Below, piece by piece: positions 1 through 7,788 of a stretch of DNA of 64,000 nt. The notes under the pieces are model-generated. The model saw only the letters and a list, made by a program, of their open reading frames with translations, did no database searches and was not told the origin of the DNA. Origin of the DNA: MGBC124762 sp048201935 (GTDB lineage Bacteria > Bacillota > Clostridia > Oscillospirales > Oscillospiraceae); assembly GCA_048201935.1 (NCBI GenBank), contig DBFBGR010000013.1, positions 1 through 64,000 of the forward strand, written 5' to 3'. Position numbers and translations under genes: made by a program. Every line of letters starts with the position of its first letter. Position 1 is the first letter of the stretch.

Positions 1-477
1 GTGCTGGAGCACGTATTCGATCTCGCAGTTTTCCTCGGCGAGGTCGCGCGCGGCGTCCGCCGTCAGGCGGGAGACGGTCAGGATGGTGCCCTCGGCGGGC
101 TTCATGACGGCCTTGTAGGCGGCGGCCACGCCGTAGTCCAGAGCGATGGCGAAGTCCCGGCCGTCGATCTCCGTCTTGTCCTTCACGCCCTTGCCAAAGC
201 CCCGGAAGAGCAGGGAAAGGATGACGCCGGAGTTGCCCCGGGCGCCCCGGAGCAGGGCGGAGGCCACCGCCGAGGCGGCGGCGGAGACGGTGGGGAAGGT
301 CTTGGCGCGCATCTCGGCGGCGGCGGTGTTGATGGTCATGGACATATTGGTGCCCGTATCGCCGTCGGGGACGGGGAAGACGTTCAGCTCGTTGACCATC
401 TGCTTGTTGGCTGTGATGACCGCGGCGCCATGGATGACCATGGCTTGGAAGACGGCGGCGTCAATGGTCTTTGTCAT
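1..477 (-). CDS. fakA: FakA-like DAK2-domain protein, N-terminal part (cut by window edge)
   Basis: Only the first 159 residues are in the window; the reading frame runs off the left edge without a stop. The start ATG is preceded by GAGGAGG. The visible part is a DhaL/DAK2 domain, with NVFPVPDGDTGTN near residues 31-43 (nucleotide and metal binding aspartates) and a glycine-rich GARGNSGVILS segment. In FakA/YloV proteins this domain phosphorylates fatty acids presented by FakB (DegV-like) partners for phospholipid synthesis. The gene follows the Asp23-like gene by 13 bp in the same direction, the yloU-yloV order of Firmicutes. Dihydroxyacetone kinase is less likely because of that neighbour. 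Confidence 0.85.
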   Translation of the reverse strand, partial: MTKTIDAAVFQAMVIHGAAVITANKQMVNELNVFPVPDGDTGTNMSMTINTAAAEMRAKTFPTVSAAASAVASALLRGARGNSGVILSLLFRGFGKGVKDKTEIDGRDFAIALDYGVAAAYKAVMKPAEGTILTVSRLTADAARDLAEENCEIEYVLQH

Positions 478-490
478 GGTGTGGCCCTCC

Positions 491-838
491 TCAGTTGGTC
501 ATGGAGTCGATGCACACGTCTACGTTCTTGACCTCCACCCCGGTGAGGCGGGAGACGTTGTAGCGCACCTCGTTCATAATGGAGCGGGACACGGCCATGA
601 GATTCACCCCGGCGTCCACGATGATGTGGAGCTGGATGGACACCGAGCCGTCCTCGTTGGTCAGCACCCGCACGCCCTTGGACATGGATTCCCGGCGCAG
701 AAGGTGGACCAGGCCGTCGGTCTTGGAGCGCACCGCCATGCCCTTGACGCCGAAGCAGTTGGTGGCGGCGGCGCCGGTGAGATTGGAGAAGACATCGTTG
801 GAGATGCGGATCTCGCCCTTGTCGGTGATCATCTTCAT
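491..838 (-). CDS. Asp23/Gls24 (DUF322) family protein, YloU-like
   Basis: A 115-residue protein starting MKMITDKGEIRISND. The ATG at 838 has AAAGGAAGG upstream, and the longer upstream reading has no ribosome site and crosses the promoter. It has the compact alkaline-shock/Asp23 fold pattern: GxIxIS start, a central stretch about activity in surface-exposed strands (VSIQLHIIVDAGVNL), and a C-terminal VxxxTGxEVKNVDVCI segment. Members are cytosolic or membrane-associated stress or envelope proteins of unclear biochemistry. It is the first gene of the transcript that continues into fakA. The pairing with fakA is conserved in Firmicutes, but the reason is not known. Confidence 0.88.
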   Translation of the reverse strand: MKMITDKGEIRISNDVFSNLTGAAATNCFGVKGMAVRSKTDGLVHLLRRESMSKGVRVLTNEDGSVSIQLHIIVDAGVNLMAVSRSIMNEVRYNVSRLTGVEVKNVDVCIDSMTN

Positions 839-898
839 ACTGGAGCCTTCCTTTCTTCGTGGGCCCGGCCCACGGTAGGATCTGGTTTCTATCTTTCT

Positions 899-927
899 AT
901 TGTAGTCCATATCGCCGGAAAATACAA
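899..927 (-). promoter_or_regulatory. sigma-A type promoter of asp23-fakA, overlapping a plus-strand promoter
   Basis: On the minus strand TTGTAT, 17 bp, TACAAT, about 60 bp before the asp23-like start. The same DNA read on the plus strand gives TTGTAG (900-905), 17 bp, TACAAG (923-928), a weaker match that could serve the gene at 998. The two directions would share the same polymerase footprint. Confidence 0.6.
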
Positions 928-997
928 GAAAAAAAGAGGGGAGCATGGTATTTTTTCAAAAACGCCGCAAACTAGCCCAGGAGAGGGGGCGCTTGTC

Positions 998-1459
998 ATG
1001 GAGACGGTAGGGGTGTGGAGCAGCCGGGAGGACCTGGCCCGGCGGCTGGAGGGCCGCCTGGGCGGGCGGTTCGACCTGTTTTGGGGCGACCATCCCGCCC
1101 ACTTCGCCCGCCGGGCCTGCACCGGGCTCATCATCGCCCCCGACGCGGTGGGCCTGGCGGGCGCGGGAGTGGTCCGGCCCCGGCTGGCGCTGCTGCCCGG
1201 GGACAGCGTGGCCCTGGCCCACCGGGTCCAGGCCACCTCGGCGGTGAGCTACGGCCTGGGCCACCAAAACACCCTGACCCTGTCCAGCCTGGACGGCGGT
1301 AGCGTCTGTGTCTGCCTCCAGCGAGAGCTGGTCACCCTCTCGGGCCGCACGGTGGAGCGGCAGGAGTGGGTACTGCCCTTTGACCGCGCCCAGCAGAGCC
1401 CGGAAGAGTTTTTATGCCTATGCGGCGCGCTGTTGGCGCTGGACCAAGGGTTGTCCTAG
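998..1459 (+). CDS. Hypothetical protein, unrecognised
   Basis: 153 residues starting METVGVWSSRED. The ATG is preceded by a purine-rich GGAGAGGGGG site. I do not recognise the family. It has no signal peptide or membrane segment. The middle (CTGLIIAPDAVGL and PRLALLPGDSVALAHRVQ) looks like alternating beta strands, followed by a TVERQEWVLPFD segment and a helix rich in Leu and Cys at the end. The last four bases overlap the end of the convergent helicase-loader gene and no terminator separates them. Codon use matches the neighbours, so it appears native. That it is a real gene rests on its start signals and codon pattern only. Confidence 0.55.
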   Translation: METVGVWSSREDLARRLEGRLGGRFDLFWGDHPAHFARRACTGLIIAPDAVGLAGAGVVRPRLALLPGDSVALAHRVQATSAVSYGLGHQNTLTLSSLDGGSVCVCLQRELVTLSGRTVERQEWVLPFDRAQQSPEEFLCLCGALLALDQGLS

Positions 1460-2448
1460 CCCTCCTTGCGCTGGAGCCGGATGTCCCGGCCCACGAAGGG
1501 CAGCTCCTGGAATTCCCCCTCCAGCCGGGAGGCCACCTGGGGGGTGTAGCGCTGGCGAACGGCGTCCATATCCAGATTGGACGAGATGACCGTGTGCTTG
1601 CCCGCGAGCATCCGCTGGTTCAAAAGCTGGTAGAGGGCGGACTGGACAAAGGGCGTGGTCATCTCGCTGCCCAGATCGTCCAGCACCAGAAGGTCGCAGT
1701 TTTCAAAGCGGCGCACGTCCTCCTGGGCCTCGCCGTTGGGGTCCCGGTTGAATTTTACATCCTCATAGGAACGGAAGAGGGCCCCGGCGGTAGCGTACAC
1801 CGTCCAGTGGCCCTCCTGGGCCACCGTACGGGCAATGCAGCCCGACAGCAGGGTCTTGCCCAGGCCCGTGCCGCCGTAGAGGTAGAGGTTCCGGGCGCTG
1901 TGGCGGGGAAATTCCTGGGCGTAGTCTTGGCACAGGCCCAGCACCGTCTCCATCAGCCCACGGGGAGAGTCCCCCAGGGCCGGGTCGTAGCCCGGGTCGT
2001 ACCAGGTCAGGGAAAAGGCGTCGAAGGCGTAGCCCTCATCCAGCTGGCGGGAGAGCTCGGCCAGGTTCTCCTGGGCGCAAAGGTCGGTGACGCACCGGCA
2101 CAGCGCGCCCTTGTGATAGCCGGTGTCGCTACAGATGGGGCACAACGGCGTGTCCTCCAGCCGCTGGGGGTCGATGCCCGCGGCGGCCAAGAGCTCCAGG
2201 CGCTTGGCTTGGAGGGCCAGGTTCTCCCGCCGGGCGGCCTCCACCGCGGCGGTGGGGTCCACGCCCCGCTGCAAGGCGGCGGCGATGGCCTGGGTCACCG
2301 TCCGGGAGATGGCGCTGTCCAGCATGGCGAGCTCGGGCAGCTGACTGCGGCACTGGGCCTCAAAGGCGGCCAGCTTGGCCTTGCGCTCAGAGCGCGCCAG
2401 GGCCAGGCGGCGGTTGGCCTCCTTGACGTGTTTGGGGTCGTAAGACAC
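1456..2448 (-). CDS. dnaI: Replicative helicase loader, DnaC/DnaI type AAA+ ATPase
   Basis: 330 residues; GTG start at 2448 with AAGGAGG seven bases before it. A coiled N-terminal region is followed by a zinc-binding cluster (C103, C106, C117, C119), then an AAA+ core with Walker A GGTGLGKT (192-199), Walker B LLVLDD (253-258) and sensor-1 VISSN. This is the arrangement of DnaI, which loads the DnaB-type helicase at origins and restart sites. It sits 12 bp downstream of the dnaD-like gene, so the two primosome proteins are co-transcribed; their helicase partner dnaB is at 7977 in this window. IstB-type transposition ATPases look similar but lack the zinc cluster and the dnaD neighbour. Confidence 0.88.
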   Translation of the reverse strand: MSYDPKHVKEANRRLALARSERKAKLAAFEAQCRSQLPELAMLDSAISRTVTQAIAAALQRGVDPTAAVEAARRENLALQAKRLELLAAAGIDPQRLEDTPLCPICSDTGYHKGALCRCVTDLCAQENLAELSRQLDEGYAFDAFSLTWYDPGYDPALGDSPRGLMETVLGLCQDYAQEFPRHSARNLYLYGGTGLGKTLLSGCIARTVAQEGHWTVYATAGALFRSYEDVKFNRDPNGEAQEDVRRFENCDLLVLDDLGSEMTTPFVQSALYQLLNQRMLAGKHTVISSNLDMDAVRQRYTPQVASRLEGEFQELPFVGRDIRLQRKEG

Positions 2449-2460
2449 GGCGCTTCCTCC

Positions 2461-3396
2461 TTACGGGCTGTCTTTTTTGGCCGTCCGCCGCAACGCGGCG
2501 ATGTTTCGGGCCATGCGCTGGCTCTGCTGGGGCTGGGCCGGGGCCTTCATGCTACCGGCGCTCCGCTGGGCGGGTGCGTCGCCCTTTTTGACCTCGTCCA
2601 CCCGGTGGAGGCCCTTGGCGTGCCAGTTTTTCAAAATAGAGTTCATATAGGGCCAGCTCATGGCCTGCTTTTTCAAGAGGGTCTTTTGGTAGGCCAGGAC
2701 GATGGTCTCGTCGTCAAAGCCCATGTCCACCCAGGCGGCGATGTACTCCCGCTCCTTATCCAGCGGGGCCCGGTCCCGGACCCCTAACTGGGGCAGCAGG
2801 GAGCGCTCCCGTCGGGCCAGGCCCTTCTGGCTGCGGAGGAACTCCTCGGCGGCGGGGAGGGTGTCCACCCCCCGGTCGCGCCAGCGAAAGGCCTCTTTTT
2901 TCAGCACCGACATCCTGGGCCGCCGGCCCTGGCCGTACTTGCGCTCGGTCTCCTCCACGCACCAGGAGGTGAGGAGCAAGATGACCTCCGGGGGCAGGGC
3001 TAAGTAGTCGTAGACGGTGTAGAGGGTCTTGAGGTCGGCGGGGGAGAGAAGGCTGCCCAGCTCCCGCTCCACTTGACGCTGGAGAGAGGCGAAGTCCCCG
3101 TCCCGTTCCAGCGCGGTCACCACGTCCTGGGTGACGTACTCCGGCGGCGTGTTGTCCCGGAGGGGCCCCGACGTGGGGGCCGGACCCACCAGGGCCGCCT
3201 GCAGGAGAGCGGCGTAGGCCCCGTCCAACCGTCCCTGGCTCCAGCCCAATCTCTGGCGGCAGGGAGCCAGCTCCCCGCCATGGCGCAGGAGGGCGATGTA
3301 GAGCAAGGCCGCGTCGGCGTTGCCCAAGGAGAGCAGCCGGTCCGCGTTCTCCGCCGACAACGAGACCACGCCGCCAGGCAGCGTTACCGCTGGCAT
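2461..3396 (-). CDS. dnaD: DnaD domain primosome protein
   Basis: 311 residues; ATG at 3396 with AGGAGG seven bases upstream. An N-terminal winged-helix-like part (about 15-75) is followed by two DnaB_2 (PF07261-type) helical domains, about 101-180 and 215-265, the second ending in a YxxSILKNW motif (here YMNSILKNW), which is the DNA-binding signature of DnaD/DnaB proteins. The C-terminal 40 residues are basic and Gln/Ala rich. Such proteins remodel DNA at origins and recruit the helicase with its loader, which is the next gene. It could equally be named DnaB (B. subtilis sense) because the double domain is shared. Confidence 0.85.
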   Translation of the reverse strand: MPAVTLPGGVVSLSAENADRLLSLGNADAALLYIALLRHGGELAPCRQRLGWSQGRLDGAYAALLQAALVGPAPTSGPLRDNTPPEYVTQDVVTALERDGDFASLQRQVERELGSLLSPADLKTLYTVYDYLALPPEVILLLTSWCVEETERKYGQGRRPRMSVLKKEAFRWRDRGVDTLPAAEEFLRSQKGLARRERSLLPQLGVRDRAPLDKEREYIAAWVDMGFDDETIVLAYQKTLLKKQAMSWPYMNSILKNWHAKGLHRVDEVKKGDAPAQRSAGSMKAPAQPQQSQRMARNIAALRRTAKKDSP

Positions 3397-3435
3397 ACAT
3401 CTCCCTCCTTTTCCTTGTTTTCGCAGTGTTCATCT

Positions 3436-3464
3436 ATTATACACGTTTTTTCGCCATCCGTAAA
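3436..3464 (-). promoter_or_regulatory. sigma-A type promoter of dnaD-dnaI
   Basis: Minus strand TTTACG, 17 bp, TATAAT; the -10 lies about 40 bp before the dnaD start. Confidence 0.65.
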
Positions 3465-3474
3465 GAGCGATTTG

Positions 3475-3503
3475 TTGCAAATCTCTGCCAGCGATGCTAT
3501 GAT
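3475..3503 (+). promoter_or_regulatory. sigma-A type promoter of tatD
   Basis: Plus strand TTGCAA, 17 bp, TATGAT, 30 bp before the tatD start. It is back to back with the dnaD promoter, so this gap drives both directions. Confidence 0.6.
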
Positions 3504-3533
3504 GAAGGGGACATTTGGAAAAGAGGTGAGCCC

Positions 3534-4304
3534 ATGCGGCTGTTCGACACCCATGCCCACTACGTGGCATCCGCCTTTGACGGTGACCGGGAGACCCTGG
3601 TGGCCGCTCTGCCCGCCAAGGGCGTGACCTTGACCGTCTGCCCCGGGGACGACCTGGCCGCGTCCCAGGCCGCGGTGGAGCTGGCCGCACGCCACAGCCA
3701 CGTCTACGCCGCCGTGGGCGTACACCCGGAAAACTGCGGCGGTTGGGACGACGCCCAGTTGGAGGCGGTCCGGGACCTGGCCCAGCAGCCCAAGGTGGTG
3801 GCCATCGGCGAGATCGGGCTGGACTACTACTGGAAGGAAAATCCCCCCAAAGAGCTGCAAAAGCGGTGCTTTGACCAGCAGTTGACCCTCTCGGAGGAGC
3901 TGGACCTACCTTGCGTGGTCCACGACCGGGAGGCCCACGGCGACAGTTTAGACCTGGTCCGGGCCCACCCCAAGGCCCGGGGGGTGTTCCACTGTTACTC
4001 CGGCAGCGTGGAGGATGCCAAGACCCTGGTGCGGCTGGGCTGGTATCTGTCCTTCACCGGCGTGATCACCTACAAAAACGCCCGTAAGGCCATCGAGGTG
4101 CTGGAGTGGGCCCCCCTGGAGCGTATCATGATCGAGACCGACGCGCCCTACCTGACCCCCGAGCCCTACCGGGGCAGACGCAACGACTCCACCTACGTTC
4201 ACCTGGTGGCCGAGAAGATCGCCCAGGTCAAGGGAATCGACCCTGAGGAGGCGGCGGAGGCCACCTACCAAAACGCCCTTGCTTTTTTCGGGATAAAAGA
4301 GTAA
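3534..4304 (+). CDS. tatD: TatD family metal-dependent hydrolase/DNase
   Basis: 256 residues. The ATG at 3534 was chosen because it follows AAGAGGTGAG and lies downstream of the promoter; longer readings start upstream of the -10. It has the TIM-barrel amidohydrolase features of TatD: DTHAHY with H7 and H9, GEIGLDYY with the metal-binding Glu, VHDREAH, FHCYSG and ETDAPYLTPEP with the final Asp. TatD enzymes are 3'-5' exonucleases or general metal hydrolases. The next gene is the TatD-linked radical SAM protein, separated by a hairpin. Confidence 0.92.
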   Translation: MRLFDTHAHYVASAFDGDRETLVAALPAKGVTLTVCPGDDLAASQAAVELAARHSHVYAAVGVHPENCGGWDDAQLEAVRDLAQQPKVVAIGEIGLDYYWKENPPKELQKRCFDQQLTLSEELDLPCVVHDREAHGDSLDLVRAHPKARGVFHCYSGSVEDAKTLVRLGWYLSFTGVITYKNARKAIEVLEWAPLERIMIETDAPYLTPEPYRGRRNDSTYVHLVAEKIAQVKGIDPEEAAEATYQNALAFFGIKE

Positions 4305-4307
4305 ACT

Positions 4308-4341
4308 AACGTGGACCCGGGCCGTCCGGGCCCACGTTTTT
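4308..4341 (+). terminator. Hairpin with T-run between tatD and the radical SAM gene
   Basis: Arms AACGTGG-A-CCCGG and TCCGGG-CCCACGTT with a GCCG loop, followed by TTTTT. It ends just before the next ribosome site, so it may partly terminate tatD transcripts and set the level of the downstream gene. Confidence 0.65.
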
Positions 4342-4359
4342 CAAAGGAGCGACCAGCCC

Positions 4360-4977
4360 ATGATGACCATTACCTATGAATACGAGGGAGCCCTCTACGT
4401 CAACCTCACCAACCGCTGCGACTGCGCCTGCGTCTTTTGCCTGCGCCGCAACGGCCACAAGGGCTCCATCTACGCCGACGACCTCTGGCTGGAGCACGAG
4501 CCCACCGTGGACGAGGCCTTGGCCGACTTCGCCAAGCGGGACCTTGCGAGCTACCGGGAGATCGTCTTCTGCGGCTTTGGCGAGCCCATTTACCGTTGGG
4601 ACGACATCGCCGCCATTGTGGACGCGCTGAAGGCCCAGCGCCCCGGTCTGCCTCCGGTGCGCATCAACACCAACGGCCACGCCGACCTCATCCACGGCCG
4701 GGATATTACCCCCGAGCTGGCGGGCCGCGTGGACACCGTCTCCATCTCCCTCAACGGCTCCACCGCGGAGGAATACTGCGCCGTCACCAAGCCCCGGGAC
4801 GGGGAGCGGGCCTGGGAGGCCATGCTGGACTTCACCCGCCGCTGCGCCGCCCATGTGCCCAACGTGGTCATGACCATCGTGGACAAGGACAAGACCCCCC
4901 AGGAGATCGAAAAATGCCGGGCCATGGCCCAGAGCCTGGGCGCAAAACTCCGTATCCGGGCCTATATTCCCGATTAA
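4360..4977 (+). CDS. TatD-associated radical SAM protein
   Basis: 205 residues; first of two adjacent ATGs, after AAAGGAG. The [4Fe-4S] motif is C20-x3-C24-x2-C27 in TNRCDCACVFCLRR, followed by GFGEP (SAM-binding glycine motif) and INTNGHA. The size, the CxxxCxxC spacing and the position next to tatD match the family that I recall as TIGR04038 (radical SAM protein, TatD family-associated). It resembles a small 7-carboxyguanine-synthase-like radical SAM fold without auxiliary clusters. The reaction is unknown. It probably shares the tatD promoter by readthrough; a bidirectional terminator follows directly. Confidence 0.85.
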   Translation: MMTITYEYEGALYVNLTNRCDCACVFCLRRNGHKGSIYADDLWLEHEPTVDEALADFAKRDLASYREIVFCGFGEPIYRWDDIAAIVDALKAQRPGLPPVRINTNGHADLIHGRDITPELAGRVDTVSISLNGSTAEEYCAVTKPRDGERAWEAMLDFTRRCAAHVPNVVMTIVDKDKTPQEIEKCRAMAQSLGAKLRIRAYIPD

Positions 4978-4981
4978 ACGT

Positions 4982-5010
4982 AAAAAAGCGGGCCGATGGC
5001 CCGCTTTTTT
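4982..5010. terminator. Bidirectional intrinsic terminator
   Basis: Perfect arms AAAAAAGCGGGCC and GGCCCGCTTTTTT with a GAT loop. It closes the radical SAM gene on the plus strand and the small gene at 5009-5128 on the minus strand, whose stop codon touches the hairpin. Confidence 0.9.
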
Positions 5011-5128
5011 ACGCCGCGCTGAGCTCCGCCAGCGCCTCGGCCTCACTGTCGGCGGAGAACTGGAACTCCCCCGCCAGATAGACCTCCACATGACCGCAGA
5101 CGTAACGAATTTCATAATATTGATACAT
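5009..5128 (-). CDS. Small 39-residue protein with a CGH motif
   Basis: Reads MYQYYEIRYVCGHVEVYL through ALAELSAA. The ATG has AAGGAGGT eight bases upstream, a TATAAT lies at 5181-5186 on the same strand (its -35 is poor), and the stop codon abuts a strong terminator. These three signals together support a real monocistronic gene too short for usual ORF cut-offs. It starts with two or three predicted beta strands around a single VCGH and ends in an acidic Ala/Glu helix. Short proteins opening with a Cys-Gly-His pair are common in clostridia; I know no function. One Cys and one His are not enough for a zinc site alone, but a dimer could form one. Confidence 0.6.
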   Translation of the reverse strand: MYQYYEIRYVCGHVEVYLAGEFQFSADSEAEALAELSAA

Positions 5129-5226
5129 TTTCCTGACCTCCTTCGTCAAAACCGGGCTGTGCCCTCCTGCTTACAAGGTCATTATAGAAGAGATGTAGTC
5201 CCATAAAACGGACTGATATCTTTTAC

Positions 5227-5255
5227 TTGTTTCTTTGCCCAGGATTTGCTATAAT
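5227..5255 (+). promoter_or_regulatory. sigma-A type promoter of gdpP-rplI-dnaB
   Basis: TTGTTT, 17 bp, TATAAT. Its -10 lies downstream of the first in-frame ATG (5235), which rules that ATG out as the translation start of gdpP. Confidence 0.7.
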
Positions 5256-5312
5256 ACTATGATGTATCCGTATCACTCTCTGGCGCTTTGCCTTTGTAGG
5301 GAGGTGCACGCC

Positions 5313-7310
5313 TTGAAATCCAACAAATTCTGGGCCCTGGGCCCTGGGTCGCAGCTATCTTTCGTGTTGTTGGCGCTGTTCGCGGTGGCCACGGCGCTGA
5401 TGGGGGAATACGCCCTGGCGGTGGCGGAGGCGCTGGTGGCCCTTTTGTGCTACCTGGCCTTCCGGGCCGACCACAACCGGCGCAAGAAGGCCATCGTCAA
5501 GTTCATGAGCTCCCTCAGCGGCGACATGGACGTGGCCGCCAAGGACGCTATGGTGAACTCTCCGCTGCCCATGGTCATCTTCCGGCCTGAGTCGGGGGAG
5601 ATCATCTGGACCAACGACCGCTTTCTCCACGCCGCCGGGGAGCGCGAGCACCTCTTTGACACCCGGCTGGACAGCCTGGTGGAGGGCTTTTCCACCAAGT
5701 GGCTCATGGAGGGCAAGAGCCTGTGTCCCCAGGAGGTCGCCCTGGGCAAGCGGCGCTTCCAGATCTTCGGCCATCTGGTCCGCACCGACGACCGGGGCCG
5801 CTCCAGCGGCTTTTTGGCCACCACCTACTGGGTGGACATCACCGAAATGGCCCAGGCCCGGGACGAGTACCGCGCCAGCCGCCCGGTGGTGGCTCTCTTG
5901 GTCATCGACAACTATGAAGAGGTCCTCAAGACCGTCTCCGACTCCGCCCGCAGCGCCATTTTGAGCGAGATCAACCAGCGGCTGGCGGCCTGGGTGGAGC
6001 CCAGCGGCGGCCTCTTTTCCAGCATCGACCGGGACCGTTACCTCTTCATCTTCGAGGAGCGGTATCTCCAGGGCTTCGTGGACGCGAAATTCTCCATTTT
6101 GGAGGACGTGCGCCAGATCCAGGCCGCCGACGGCAGCCCCGTGACCCTGTCCATCGGCGTGGGGCGGGAGGCCCTGGGCTTCCAGGAGCTCTACCGCTAC
6201 GCCTCGCTGTCGGTGGAGACCGCCCTCTCCCGGGGCGGCGACCAGGCGGTGGTGCGCAGCAAGGAGACCTTCGACTTTTACGGCGGCCACGCCAAGGAGA
6301 CGGAAAAGCGCACCAAGGTCAAGAGCCGGGTCATGGCCAACGCCCTCAAGGGTCTCATCACCGACTCCCAGCAGATCCTGGTCATGGGCCACAAGTCCCC
6401 GGACATGGACGCCATCGGCGCTTGCGCCGGCGTGTGCGCCGCGTGCCGCAAGCTGGGGGTGGAGGCCTGGATCGTGGACGAGCCCACCGCCTATCCCGGC
6501 AAGCCCATGACCCAGCGGCTCCAGGCCCAGGAGCACTACCGCGAGCGCTTTATCTCCCGGGCCGAGGCGGTGGACATGGCAGGCCCGGTCACGCTGCTGG
6601 TGGTGGTGGACACCAACCGCCCCGACCAGGTGCTGGAGCCCAAGCTGTTGGACAAGTGCACCAAGGTGGCCGTCATCGACCACCACCGCCGGGCGGCGGA
6701 GTATATCGAGGGGGCGGCGCTGAACTTCCACGAGCCCTACGCCTCCTCCGCCTGTGAGCTCACCGTGGAGCTGCTCCAATACCTGCTGGACTCCGCCGAC
6801 CTCTTCCGGGTGGAGGCCGAGGCGCTGCTGGCGGGCATCATGCTGGACACCAAGAACTTCACCATGCGCACCGGCGGGCGGACCTTCGAGGCCGCGGCCT
6901 TCCTGCGTAGGGCCGGAGCGGATACCGCCGAGGTGAAAAAGCTCTTCCAGACCGACCTGGCCGGCACCATCGCCAAGCTGGACCTGATCCGCTCGGCCCG
7001 GCTCTACCGGGACGGTCTGGTCCTGGTGGCGGTGAACGAGCCCATCAGCCGGGTGACGGCGGCCCAGTGCGCCGACGAGCTGCTGAACATCTCGGGCATC
7101 GAGTGCTCCTTCGTGGTCTTCCCCGGCAGCGACGGCGTGACCATGATCTCGGGCCGGAGCATGGGCAAGACCAACGTCCAGGTGATCCTGGAGAGCCTGG
7201 GCGGCGGCGGAAACGCCGCGGTGGCCGGGGCCCAGCTCCCCGACAAGGCCGTGGCCCAGGCGCTCACCGAGCTGAAGATCGCCATCGACAAGTATTTCGA
7301 GGAAGCGTAA
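5313..7310 (+). CDS. gdpP: GdpP-type cyclic-di-AMP phosphodiesterase (PAS-GGDEF-DHH)
   Basis: 665 residues from a TTG start at 5313, preceded by GGGAGGTG. Earlier in-frame starts lie at or before the promoter. Two membrane helices (about 13-30 and 32-50) are followed by a degenerate PAS domain (about 75-175), a degenerate GGDEF domain in which the signature is replaced by DRDRY, then DHH (MGHKSPDMDAIG, VVDTNRP, VIDHH) and DHHA1 (GGGGNAAVAGA) domains. The length and order match GdpP/YybT, which splits c-di-AMP to pApA and so affects potassium, cell-wall and beta-lactam responses. It is the first gene of gdpP-rplI-dnaB, the conserved Firmicutes order. Confidence 0.93.
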   Translation: MKSNKFWALGPGSQLSFVLLALFAVATALMGEYALAVAEALVALLCYLAFRADHNRRKKAIVKFMSSLSGDMDVAAKDAMVNSPLPMVIFRPESGEIIWTNDRFLHAAGEREHLFDTRLDSLVEGFSTKWLMEGKSLCPQEVALGKRRFQIFGHLVRTDDRGRSSGFLATTYWVDITEMAQARDEYRASRPVVALLVIDNYEEVLKTVSDSARSAILSEINQRLAAWVEPSGGLFSSIDRDRYLFIFEERYLQGFVDAKFSILEDVRQIQAADGSPVTLSIGVGREALGFQELYRYASLSVETALSRGGDQAVVRSKETFDFYGGHAKETEKRTKVKSRVMANALKGLITDSQQILVMGHKSPDMDAIGACAGVCAACRKLGVEAWIVDEPTAYPGKPMTQRLQAQEHYRERFISRAEAVDMAGPVTLLVVVDTNRPDQVLEPKLLDKCTKVAVIDHHRRAAEYIEGAALNFHEPYASSACELTVELLQYLLDSADLFRVEAEALLAGIMLDTKNFTMRTGGRTFEAAAFLRRAGADTAEVKKLFQTDLAGTIAKLDLIRSARLYRDGLVLVAVNEPISRVTAAQCADELLNISGIECSFVVFPGSDGVTMISGRSMGKTNVQVILESLGGGGNAAVAGAQLPDKAVAQALTELKIAIDKYFEEA

Positions 7311-7338
7311 GCCTTTGACATAGAAAGGAAGGATATCT

Positions 7339-7788
7339 ATGAAAGTCATTCTCCAACAGGACGTGAAGGGCCAGGGCAAAAAGGGCCAGCTCATCGAGGC
7401 CAGCGACGGCTACGCCCGGAACTTCCTGCTGCCCAAGAAGCTGGCCGTGCCCGCCACGGCGGAGAACCTGAACACCATGAAGGTCCAGGACAAGGCCCGT
7501 AAGGCCAAGGAGGCCGCGGAAAAGGCCGAGGCCGAGCGCATTGCTGCCGCGCTGGAGTCCACCCAGGTCGTCATCCAGGCCAAGGGCGGCGACGGCGGCA
7601 GGCTCTTTGGCTCGGTGACCTCTAAGGAGGTCTCCGACGCGCTGAAGGCCCAGCACGGCATGGACATCCCCAAGGCCAAGATCGTCCAGGACGAGCCCAT
7701 CAAGGCCTTCGGGGCCTACACCCTCAAGTGCAAGCTGGGCTACGAGATCACCGGGACCATCCACGTGACGGTGACGGAAGCGAAATAG
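7339..7788 (+). CDS. rplI: 50S ribosomal protein L9
   Basis: 149 residues starting MKVILQQDVKGQGKKGQ, with GGAAGG before the ATG. The N-terminal rRNA-binding domain (VILQQDVKGQGKKGQ, DGYARNFLLPKKLA), long connecting helix and C-terminal domain are all present and of normal length. It lies 28 bp after gdpP and before dnaB, the usual order. The UAG stop is followed at once, in the same frame, by a copy of the repeat described at 7789-7924. Confidence 0.97.
   Translation: MKVILQQDVKGQGKKGQLIEASDGYARNFLLPKKLAVPATAENLNTMKVQDKARKAKEAAEKAEAERIAAALESTQVVIQAKGGDGGRLFGSVTSKEVSDALKAQHGMDIPKAKIVQDEPIKAFGAYTLKCKLGYEITGTIHVTVTEAK

Noticed and set aside
5355..7394. 679-codon minus-strand frame across gdpP
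   Set aside because: Antisense shadow; composition (His, Gly, Gln, Val) is typical of reversed GC-rich codons.
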